From Accumulibacter sp032229525 (GTDB lineage: Bacteria; Pseudomonadota; Gammaproteobacteria; Burkholderiales; Rhodocyclaceae): 28,455 nucleotides of DNA. Under the pieces are notes generated by a model. That model had not been told where the DNA came from, made no database searches, and saw only the letters and a program-made list of their open reading frames with translations. Below are positions 8,034 through 14,997 of this stretch, piece after piece. The position numbers and the translations under genes are program-made. The stretch is from assembly GCF_032229525.1 (NCBI RefSeq), contig NZ_JAVTWB010000235.1, positions 1 to 28,455 on the forward strand, written 5' to 3'. How positions within the stretch are numbered: position 1 is the first letter of the stretch; each line of letters starts with the position of its first letter.

Positions 8034-8734
8034 CGCAGCAGATGAACCTGTTCAACCCGGCGCTGCGCCTCAAGCGCGAGTGGCTGACCGGGAAATCCCT
8101 CCTCGGTGGCCTCAGCGTCATGGTGCTGCTGCTTGGGCTGTACGGTGGTCTGCTGCGCTGGGACAATGCTCAGCTCGCCGTTGAGGCCAAGCGCGTTGGC
8201 GAAGAATTGACCACCAGACAGGAGGCGTTGTCCCGCCTCAATGACGAAATCGCCAGCCGCAAGGTGAGCAGCGAGACGCAAGCCGCCCTGCGGCGCGCAG
8301 AGGCGACGCTGCGCGGCCGCGAGCGCGTACGAGAAGCCATGGCGAGTGGCGCGCTGGGCTCCCCGGAGGGGTTTTCAGAATTCCTCATCGCCTTTGCCCG
8401 CCAGACGCAGGAAGGCCTGTGGATGGTTGGCTTGGAGATGGCCGAGGGTGGTCGCGACATCACCCTCGAAGGGCGCACACTGAATCCGGATCGGCTTCCC
8501 GCTTACATTCGTGGCCTCAATGGCGAACCCGTACTGCGGGGTCGTTCCTTCGCCGCATTGAACGTACAACTGGTGGGTGGAGAAGAACCCGCAAGGCGGG
8601 CATCGGCCGCGGCTCAGGGGGGACAGGAGGCGGTGCCGGATCTGCCGCCATTTCACGCGTTCATGTTGACGGCAACTTCGTCGCGAGCCGGCGCGGACGG
8701 CGCTACGCTGCGCGAAGGGTCCCCCCAGAGATGA
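8030..8734 (+). CDS. PilN-like MSHA assembly protein (MshI2-type)
   Basis: Bitopic inner-membrane protein expected to bind the MshI/PilM-like protein by its cytoplasmic N-terminus and the MshJ/PilO-like protein in the periplasm. The 234-residue product begins MTQQMNLFNPALRLKREW, resembling the INLF/INLY PilM-binding peptide of PilN. It has one transmembrane helix at about 23-43, then a coiled coil at about 50-105 and a small periplasmic domain. ATG 8030 overlaps the stop of a mini-ORF; ATG 8045, which places MNLFNP at the extreme N-terminus, is an alternative. The 3' end overlaps mshJ as ATGA at 8731-8734. Some genomes call this mshI2; I leave the symbol blank. Confidence 0.75.
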   Translation: MTQQMNLFNPALRLKREWLTGKSLLGGLSVMVLLLGLYGGLLRWDNAQLAVEAKRVGEELTTRQEALSRLNDEIASRKVSSETQAALRRAEATLRGRERVREAMASGALGSPEGFSEFLIAFARQTQEGLWMVGLEMAEGGRDITLEGRTLNPDRLPAYIRGLNGEPVLRGRSFAALNVQLVGGEEPARRASAAAQGGQEAVPDLPPFHAFMLTATSSRAGADGATLREGSPQR

Positions 8735-9519
8735 AAAAAGCGCTGGCCGCCCAGCTACAGAAGTACGACGCCCTGTCGCTACGCGAGCGCATGATGGTGG
8801 CTGTCGCCATCGTTGCCCTGACGCTGGTCGTCGCGGACAGCTTGCTGAGCAGCTGGTCGCGCCAGAATGCCGGCATCAAGAGCAGCATTGCCGAACAGCA
8901 GATTGAACTGGTTCAGGGGGCGACGCAGCTCACGGCGCTGGAGGCGCAGCTTGCCGCCCATCCCGATGCGCAGGTGCGGGCACGGATTGAGGAAATCGAG
9001 AAGAAGATCGCAGCCCTCGACGCCGGGCTGCAGTCAGCTGCGAAACAGCTGGTGCCGCCCGATCGTATGGCGACCTTGCTGGAGGATCTGCTCATGCGTA
9101 ACCGGCGGCTCCAGCTGGTGCGAATGACGACGCTGCCGGCCGAGGAATTGCTTGGNNNNNNNNNNNNNNNNNNNNNNNNNNNNNNNNNNNNNNNNNNNNN
9201 NNNNNNNNNNNNNNNNNNNNNNNNNNNNNNNNNNNNNNNNNNNNNNNNNNNNNNNCAGCCGGGGCAGCCCGGCGGCGAGCCGACGTCGACCGTAGACGGG
9301 GGGGCGGCCGCCAGCCAGAGCAATATATTCAAGCACGGCGTGGAATTGACCTTGCGTGGCAGCTATTTCGACATGCTGGATTACCTGACTCAGATTGAGT
9401 CGCTGCCTTGGCAAATGTACTGGCACCGGCTCAAACTTGATGCGCGGGACTACCGTCGACCGGTGCTGACGCTGACGCTGTATTCGCTCAGTCTCGACAA
9501 GGTGTTGCTGACGCTATGA
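8731..9519 (+). CDS. mshJ: MshJ, PilO-like assembly protein, interrupted by assembly gap
   Basis: Predicted PilO/GspM-like bitopic inner-membrane protein. MKKALAAQLQKYDALSLRER is followed by a transmembrane helix at about 22-40, a coiled coil to about 110, then a periplasmic region ending with GVELTLRGSYFDMLDYLTQIE, which is typical of MshJ/PilO. A run of 100 N covers 9156-9255, so the real length and a stretch near residue 143-175 are unknown. The frame is conserved across the run as drawn, which could be chance because 100 is not a multiple of three. The start is an ATGA overlap with the preceding gene, and the end is an ATGA overlap with mshK. Confidence 0.8.
   Translation: MKKALAAQLQKYDALSLRERMMVAVAIVALTLVVADSLLSSWSRQNAGIKSSIAEQQIELVQGATQLTALEAQLAAHPDAQVRARIEEIEKKIAALDAGLQSAAKQLVPPDRMATLLEDLLMRNRRLQLVRMTTLPAEELLXXXXXXXXXXXXXXXXXXXXXXXXXXXXXXXXXXQPGQPGGEPTSTVDGGAAASQSNIFKHGVELTLRGSYFDMLDYLTQIESLPWQMYWHRLKLDARDYRRPVLTLTLYSLSLDKVLLTL
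9156..9255. other. Assembly gap of 100 N
   Basis: Exactly 100 undetermined bases inside mshJ. The round number suggests a scaffold placeholder of unknown true size. The flanking sequence on both sides is coherent mshJ coding sequence. Confidence 0.99.
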
Positions 9520-9935
9520 AATACGCGCGCGCTGCCGTCCTGCACGCACTGACGCGCGTCTGGGTGATCGGCCTGCTGGGGATGCCGCTTCCAGAGGCCG
9601 CTTCAGCCCAGATGGAACGAGCAGGAATTCCGTATGGGTTGAAGGATCCGACTCGCCCACCGGCGCAGTTTCTTGGCCCGGCCGAGTTGGTACAAGATGC
9701 GACGCCGCCCGATTCCGGATTGCAGACCATCAAACGCACGGGCAACCGCTATCTTGCGTTGCTCAATGGCGAGTGGATCAAGCCGGGGGGCCGCTCGGGC
9801 GATGCCGTGGTGGTGCGAATCGCGGAGCACCAGGTCGTCCTGCAGTATCCGGACGGACGGCGGGAGACGATTGGGATGTATCCTGAGGTCGACCTGCGGT
9901 CCAGAAAAGGCGCCCGCCGAGTAAATGGAAGATAA
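9516..9935 (+). CDS. mshK: MshK, PilP-like periplasmic assembly protein
   Basis: Predicted periplasmic protein linking the inner-membrane complex to the secretin, by analogy with PilP/GspC. The 139-residue product has a signal sequence of about 31 residues (hydrophobic core, EAASA before Q). After it comes GLKDPTRPP, a motif shared with MshK and GspB/PilP-type proteins, and then a small beta domain with ALLNGEWIKPGG and VVVRI strands. The start is fixed by the ATGA overlap with mshJ; mshL begins 9 nt downstream. Confidence 0.8.
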   Translation: MKYARAAVLHALTRVWVIGLLGMPLPEAASAQMERAGIPYGLKDPTRPPAQFLGPAELVQDATPPDSGLQTIKRTGNRYLALLNGEWIKPGGRSGDAVVVRIAEHQVVLQYPDGRRETIGMYPEVDLRSRKGARRVNGR

Positions 9936-9944
9936 GACGGAACA

Positions 9945-11765
9945 ATGATGCGAATTCTCTGGACAATAGCTGCGACGGCGGGTTTGCTGCTGGCGGGGTG
10001 TGACACTCTTTCGTCAATCAAGCCCGGCGTGGTGCGCGGCGAGATCGATAGCGAGATGCAGCGCGCCACGGAAAACCGTCGCCGGGAGGCTGCGCCGGAT
10101 GCGGTGAGCCGCGCTCTGGTGCCGCCGCTGACCGGGCAAATCGTGGCCCCAGCGCCACGCGTTGCCGAGTCGCGCTTCGATCTTTCGGTGAGCAACGCGG
10201 CAGCCAGCCAGGTGTTCATGGCCATCGTCTCTGATACGCGCTACAGCATGCTGGTGAGTCCGGAGGTGACCGGCAGCATTTCCGTTCACCTCAAGGACGT
10301 AACGGTCATTGAGGCGCTCGATACCATTCGCGAACTGTACGGCTATGAGTATCGGCTGCAGGGCACGCGCATCTTCGTCAAGCCGCTGACCTTGCAGTCA
10401 AGGGTGTTCAAGGTGAATTACCTGACCGCGCAGCGGCGAGGCAGCAGTGAGACGCGCGTGGTTTCGGGTTCCATTGCCACGGCTCCGACAGGTACCGGGG
10501 TGGGTGGGATCGGTGGGGCCGGCGGGGCTGGTGGGGCTGGTGGGGCCGGTGGGGTCGGCGGCCCTGGCGCAGCAGGAAGCACGCTGAATGTGGCGGGTAC
10601 TGCAGTTTCCACCTCCAACACCATGGACTTCTGGGGTGAGATCAGCGAGGCGATCAAGGCCGTCATCGGTACCGAGGGTGGGCGCAAGGTGGTGATTTCG
10701 CCACAGTCTGGCGTCATTGTGGTGCGCGCCATGCCGCGCGAGCTGCGCGAGGTCGAGGATTTTCTGCGCGCCTCAAAGCTGACCATCGAGCGTCAGGTGA
10801 TGCTCGAGGCGAAGATCGTCGAGGTGGTGCTGTCGGAGTATTTTCAGGCGGGAATCAACTGGGCTGCATTCACCAGCACGCGTCGGCAGCGCATGTCGTC
10901 GGGGGCAAATGTCGACCAGTTCCATACCGCCGCGCCTGGCCTGGGCGTCAATCAGGCAGGCGATATCGTGACGCCTTACAACTCGGATTCAGGCACCTTC
11001 GAGCCCAATACGCTCGGTAACATCCTGACCGCGCCAGTGGCCGGAACGGCCAGCCGAATTGTCGGCGGGCCGCTTGCCGGCGTGCTGGGACTGGCCTTTC
11101 AGACTGGCAGCTTCGCCGCCCTGATCAGCTTCCTGGAAACCCAAGGTGCGGTGCATGTGCTGTCCAGTCCGCGCATCGCCACCATCAACAACCAGAAAGC
11201 GGTGCTCAAGGTTGGTACCGACGACTATTTCGTCACCAACATCAGCACCACCACCTCATCCAGCGGCAACACTTCGACTTCATCGCCGAACATCACCGTG
11301 GAGCCTTTCTTTTCCGGCATTTCCCTGGACGTGATGCCACAAATCGACGAGGACGACAACATCATCCTGCACATCCGGCCTTCGGTCAGTGTGGTGACGG
11401 AAAAAAACAAGGTGATCGACCTCGGCAGGCTCGGTATCTATCAGCTGCCGCTGGCCTCCAGCAGCATCAACGAGACCGACAGCATCGTGCGGGTGCGCGA
11501 CGGCAACATCGTGGCAATTGGCGGGTTGATGGAATATGTCCAGTCGGACGATGACGGCAAGGTGCCCTGGATAGGTGATCTGCCAGTTGTCAGCGCCTTG
11601 TTCAAGCAAGGCAAGAAGGGTATGCACAAGCGCGAGATTGTCGTCCTCCTCAAGCCGACGGTGATCCACGGCGACAAGCAGTGGGAGCAGGATCTGATCG
11701 AAACGACCGAGCGCCTGCGCGCCATGGAACGCCCACAGTCGTCCGCCATGCCGGCTCAGCGATAA
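9945..11765 (+). CDS. mshL: MshL outer-membrane secretin lipoprotein
   Basis: Outer-membrane secretin through which the MSHA pilus exits. The 606-residue precursor has a lipoprotein signal with LLLAGC and lipidated Cys19. A secretin N-terminal/STN-like domain follows at about 70-165 (SVHLKDVTVIEALDTIREL), then a Gly-rich linker at about 180-212, an N1-type KH-like domain to about 285, and the secretin core at about 290-580. The core carries the hallmark VHVLSSPRIATINNQKAVLKVG near residue 402 and a VGGL-like gate-region strand near residue 525. ATGATG at 9945 gives two possible starts one codon apart. The Gly-rich insert is unusual (see findings). mshM starts two bases after the stop. Confidence 0.92.
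   Translation: MMRILWTIAATAGLLLAGCDTLSSIKPGVVRGEIDSEMQRATENRRREAAPDAVSRALVPPLTGQIVAPAPRVAESRFDLSVSNAAASQVFMAIVSDTRYSMLVSPEVTGSISVHLKDVTVIEALDTIRELYGYEYRLQGTRIFVKPLTLQSRVFKVNYLTAQRRGSSETRVVSGSIATAPTGTGVGGIGGAGGAGGAGGAGGVGGPGAAGSTLNVAGTAVSTSNTMDFWGEISEAIKAVIGTEGGRKVVISPQSGVIVVRAMPRELREVEDFLRASKLTIERQVMLEAKIVEVVLSEYFQAGINWAAFTSTRRQRMSSGANVDQFHTAAPGLGVNQAGDIVTPYNSDSGTFEPNTLGNILTAPVAGTASRIVGGPLAGVLGLAFQTGSFAALISFLETQGAVHVLSSPRIATINNQKAVLKVGTDDYFVTNISTTTSSSGNTSTSSPNITVEPFFSGISLDVMPQIDEDDNIILHIRPSVSVVTEKNKVIDLGRLGIYQLPLASSSINETDSIVRVRDGNIVAIGGLMEYVQSDDDGKVPWIGDLPVVSALFKQGKKGMHKREIVVLLKPTVIHGDKQWEQDLIETTERLRAMERPQSSAMPAQR
10494..10571 (+). repeat. mshL: Gly-Gly-X coding repeat in mshL
   Basis: An imperfect nine-base tandem (GGTGGGGCT and variants) encodes repeated Gly-Gly-Ala/Val/Ile units. 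It lies between the STN-like domain and the next N-domain. Such tracts are prone to slippage, and because units are multiples of three the frame survives changes in number. Confidence 0.75.
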
Positions 11766-11767
11766 GC

Positions 11768-12601
11768 ATGTACCTCGAGCATTTCGGTCTGCGCGAGCTT
11801 CCCTTCGGCATCACGCCGGACACCAGCTTTGCGTTTGCGGGCACCGCACACCAGGAGGCCCTCAACACGCTACTGCTCGCACTGCGCAGTGGCGAGGGCT
11901 TTATCAAGATTACCGGCGAGGTCGGCACCGGGAAAACGCTGCTCTGCCGCCGCCTGCTGGCGACGCTGGGAGAGGGCTCGGTCAGCGCCTATCTGCCCAA
12001 CCCCTACCTTGAGCCACGAACCCTGATGCTGGCACTGGCCGAGGAACTTGGCGTCGAACTCGACAAGGACGCTGATCAATACCATCTGCTCAAGAGCCTG
12101 AACCTCGCGCTGCTCGAGTTTGCGCGGCAGGAGAAATCGGTCGTGCTCTGTCTCGACGAAGCACAGGCGCTACCCATGGAAAGCCTGGAATCGCTGCGCT
12201 TGCTCTCCAACCTGGAAACCGAGAAGCGCAAGCTCCTGCAACTGGTGCTGTTCGGGCAGCCGGAACTGGACCAACGGCTGGCCAATCCGTCAGTACGACA
12301 ATTGCGGCAGCGAATTTCTTTTCACTATCGCCTTACCGGGCTGAAAGCTGACGAGGTGGAACTCTATCTGGCGCATCGCCTGCGCGTGGCGGGCTATCGT
12401 GGCCAGCCCGTTTTTCCGCGGGCCGCTGTGCGGCTGATGCACCGTGCTTCCAAGGGTACGCCGCGCCTGGTCAATATCCTCGCCAACAAATCGATGTTGG
12501 CGGCGTATGGTGAGGGCCGTCAGGAGGTTGCGCGGCGAAATGTCGTGGCCGCTGCGCGTGATACCGAAGGTGCGCACCTTTCCGTCTGGCGCATGTGGTG
12601 A
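11768..12601 (+). CDS. mshM: MshM, ExeA/GspA-like AAA ATPase
   Basis: Predicted AAA+ ATPase of the ExeA/GspA family, thought to help assemble or position the secretin. The 277-residue protein starts MYLEHFGLRELPFGITPD, the classic family N-terminus. Walker A GEVGTGKT is at residues 50-57, Walker B VVLCLDEAQAL near 126-136, sensor-like LFGQPEL near 160, and RQLRQRISFHYRL near 178-190 may include the arginine finger. There is no membrane segment or peptidoglycan-binding tail, unlike ExeA itself. ATG 11768 lies two bases after the mshL TAA; mshN follows after 10 nt. Confidence 0.9.
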   Translation: MYLEHFGLRELPFGITPDTSFAFAGTAHQEALNTLLLALRSGEGFIKITGEVGTGKTLLCRRLLATLGEGSVSAYLPNPYLEPRTLMLALAEELGVELDKDADQYHLLKSLNLALLEFARQEKSVVLCLDEAQALPMESLESLRLLSNLETEKRKLLQLVLFGQPELDQRLANPSVRQLRQRISFHYRLTGLKADEVELYLAHRLRVAGYRGQPVFPRAAVRLMHRASKGTPRLVNILANKSMLAAYGEGRQEVARRNVVAAARDTEGAHLSVWRMW

Positions 12602-12611
12602 GCGGCGCCGC

Positions 12612-13835
12612 ATGAGTCTGGTTAACAAGATGCTGCAGGATCTGGAGTCGCGGCGGGCGACCCTGGCCGGGGATGCCGGCATCTCGCATGACGTTCGCTC
12701 GTTGCCGCCGCAGCGCACTGCACTGCCTTGGGCAGGAATCCTGGGCGGCGCGCTTACCGTCCTGCTGGTGGGTGCCGCTATCTGGTGGTTCCTCGAGAAG
12801 GGGCCGGCGGGCAATGCCCCGGCGCCAGCAGTCGCCGTGCCCATCGTCGCCGCCCCGCTGCCTTTGCCCGTTGCTCCCGCGCCTGTAGTGGCCCCGGAAG
12901 CAGCACCGGCCGTTGTGCCGCCCACCGCCCCCGCCCCGGTCGAGGCGCCCACCCCACCCGCCCCGGCACAGGTGCTTCATTCAACTTCGCCTGCCCAGGC
13001 CGCCGCCAAGGCGCCGCAGGCTGCTGTTGCTCCGTCTGCCGACCGGAAGGTTTCCGCACGCCCGCCCGCAGCCGCGGCACCGGTACGGGCCAAGGCTGCT
13101 CAGGAAGCGAGGACGCCGACCCGCCAGGACAAACCAGCTGCTCGAAAATCGGAACGCAGCGACGCCAAAGCCAAGGTGGTGACGGCAGTGGGTGAGGCCT
13201 CGCCTGGCGAAGAAACGGCTGCGGACGATAGTGCCCGCATCAAGAAGAATGTGCGCGTGTCGACCCCACGTGATCGCGCCGAGAACGACTACCGGCAAGC
13301 GCTTGGACTGGTCAATCAAGGCCGCATCCAGGATGCTGTTGCTGTCTTGCGCGGTACCCTGAAGGAAAATCCGGAACACGCTGCTTCGCGGCTGGCCCTG
13401 TTTGGCCTGCTGATTGAACAGCAGCGCTTCGACGACGCCCAGGCCCTGCTCGAAGAGACCCTTGCTCGCGACCCGGCCCAGCCGCAGATGGCCTCGCGGC
13501 TTGCCCGCCTGAAGCTGGCGCGCGGTGATACACGGGGCGCCGAGGAAACCTTGAACCGTGCTGCCGGAGCCGCGCTGAAAGATCCCGAGTATCGCGCGCT
13601 GCATGCAGCCGTGCTGCAGCGGCTTGAGCTGCACAAGAAGGCGGTCGCAGAATATCAGGCTGCCCTGCGTCTCTTCCCTCAGTCCGGCGTGTGGTGGATG
13701 GGGATGGGCATCTCGCTGGAAGCAGATGGCAGTCTGCCCGAGGCGCGGGACGCTTTCCAGCGTGCCAGGGCGACGGGAGCGCTCTCCCCCGAGCTGACCG
13801 CGTTCGTCGAGCAGCGCTTGAAGCGCCTGCAATAA
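12612..13835 (+). CDS. mshN: MshN, membrane-anchored TPR protein
   Basis: Predicted inner-membrane TPR protein of the MSHA assembly complex, 407 residues. It begins MSLVNKMLQDLESRR, the conserved MshN N-terminus. One transmembrane helix lies at about 39-60, followed by a long Pro/Ala-rich periplasmic spacer (about 65-175), a basic segment, and then four to five TPR-like repeats from about 225 to the end (NDYRQALGLVNQGRIQDA, then further 34-residue units). The spacer probably lets the TPR head reach outer-membrane partners. In Vibrio-type loci mshE and mshG follow mshN; here the next gene is convergent and unrelated. No rho-independent terminator is visible in the 39-nt gap to that gene, only an imperfect direct repeat of GGCGCTCA. 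Confidence 0.88.
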   Translation: MSLVNKMLQDLESRRATLAGDAGISHDVRSLPPQRTALPWAGILGGALTVLLVGAAIWWFLEKGPAGNAPAPAVAVPIVAAPLPLPVAPAPVVAPEAAPAVVPPTAPAPVEAPTPPAPAQVLHSTSPAQAAAKAPQAAVAPSADRKVSARPPAAAAPVRAKAAQEARTPTRQDKPAARKSERSDAKAKVVTAVGEASPGEETAADDSARIKKNVRVSTPRDRAENDYRQALGLVNQGRIQDAVAVLRGTLKENPEHAASRLALFGLLIEQQRFDDAQALLEETLARDPAQPQMASRLARLKLARGDTRGAEETLNRAAGAALKDPEYRALHAAVLQRLELHKKAVAEYQAALRLFPQSGVWWMGMGISLEADGSLPEARDAFQRARATGALSPELTAFVEQRLKRLQ

Positions 13836-13874
13836 GGCTCAAGGCTGCGGCAACGGCATGGCGCTCAATGGCGC

Positions 13875-14984
13875 TCACAGTGCGATTACGTACGGCGCGT
13901 TGGGGCAGGGATTGCATTCGGCGCGGTAAGACAGTTCCGCCTGCAACGCGGCAGAGGTCCAGCGGCGGGTGGTCTTGCTGTCATAGTTGAAGCACAGGGT
14001 CGGGGGCTGATGCCGCGAGCGCGCAATGATCCGCTGCATCGCTTCCGCGTCCGGGTGTCTGAAACGGCTGCCGTTGGTGCTGACGAGAAAACGCGGGCTG
14101 TCGATCAGTGCCAGCAACTCGTCGCTGATGTTGCCGGCGCTGCCATGGTGCGCGACCTTTACGGCGTCGACCTTGAGCACTTGTTGCCCGCGTTGTTTCA
14201 ACAGGCGCCTGATCGAATCAGTGATCACCTGGTGGTAGGCGTCGGCCAGAAATAGACACGACTTGTCGGCGAACTCGGCGAGGAAAGCGATCGAGCTGCC
14301 ATTCGCCGCGGCTCGATCCACCTTGAGTTGGCGCGCGAGCAGGGCATCCACTTCCGGCGTCGTGCCGAGCAGGCCCTGCCCGGGCAGGTAGGCCTTGCGC
14401 CGTGCCAGGCGCTGCCATGCCGCATCGAGGTCGCCAGGGGTGACGCTCGGGCCGAGGTCCTTGGCCCACGCTTCGCGCATCTTGTCCAGGGTGGCGGGGG
14501 TCGGCGACAGCAGCGTCAGTTTCAGGCCGCCGGCGAGCATGCGCTCGGGTAGCGGTCCGTCGTCGGGTACCACCACCGCCTGGCCGGCAAAGGCGCCGTT
14601 CCACTGCTCCTGCTCAAAGCGGCGGACGATCAGCGCACTGAGAAACTCGCCCTGCTTGCCGCCGAGTACACGGCCGCCGGAGGCCAGATGATTCCAGCCG
14701 TTGAACCACAGGTCGATGACCCGGATCGGCACCGGCGTGTTGGCAAACAGACGGACCAGGCCCTCGACATGGTCGGTGTCGACGTGGCTCATGACCACCA
14801 GTTCGAAGCGCCGGTCGCCAGCGGGGAGGGCATCCAGCCGCGCCTCCAGGTACCTGTAGGTGGCAATCGGGCCGCCATCGATCAACAGGCGGCGGCTGCG
14901 CGCGCTGTCGCCATACTCGACGAACAGGCAGTCGCCGTACAGTGCCGGCAGCATTTCGATACGAAAAAATTGATCGGTGGGCAT
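13875..14984 (-). CDS. Stand-alone ComEC/Rec2-type metallo-beta-lactamase-fold hydrolase
   Basis: Soluble 369-residue hydrolase of the metallo-beta-lactamase fold, most like the C-terminal domain of ComEC/Rec2. The metal motif is HVDTDH at residues 67-72 (the HxDxDH form of ComEC rather than HxHxDH). Later come NGSSIAF at 228-234, LFLADAY with Asp248, and VAHHGS with His279-His280, the ComEC HHGS signature. No signal peptide or membrane helices, so it should act in the cytoplasm on a nucleic-acid or nucleotide-like phosphoester; the substrate is unknown. Start 14984 has GGAG seven nt upstream and lies 13 nt after the CHAT gene stop; the longer upstream frame overlaps that gene. Last gene of the minus-strand trio. 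Confidence 0.82.
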   Translation of the reverse strand: MPTDQFFRIEMLPALYGDCLFVEYGDSARSRRLLIDGGPIATYRYLEARLDALPAGDRRFELVVMSHVDTDHVEGLVRLFANTPVPIRVIDLWFNGWNHLASGGRVLGGKQGEFLSALIVRRFEQEQWNGAFAGQAVVVPDDGPLPERMLAGGLKLTLLSPTPATLDKMREAWAKDLGPSVTPGDLDAAWQRLARRKAYLPGQGLLGTTPEVDALLARQLKVDRAAANGSSIAFLAEFADKSCLFLADAYHQVITDSIRRLLKQRGQQVLKVDAVKVAHHGSAGNISDELLALIDSPRFLVSTNGSRFRHPDAEAMQRIIARSRHQPPTLCFNYDSKTTRRWTSAALQAELSYRAECNPCPNAPYVIAL

Positions 14985-14997
14985 CTTCGATCTCCAG

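Noticed and set aside
13836..13874. Possible terminator between convergent mshN and the MBL gene
   Set aside because: Only a direct repeat of GGCGCTCA was found, with no hairpin and no T-run on either strand.
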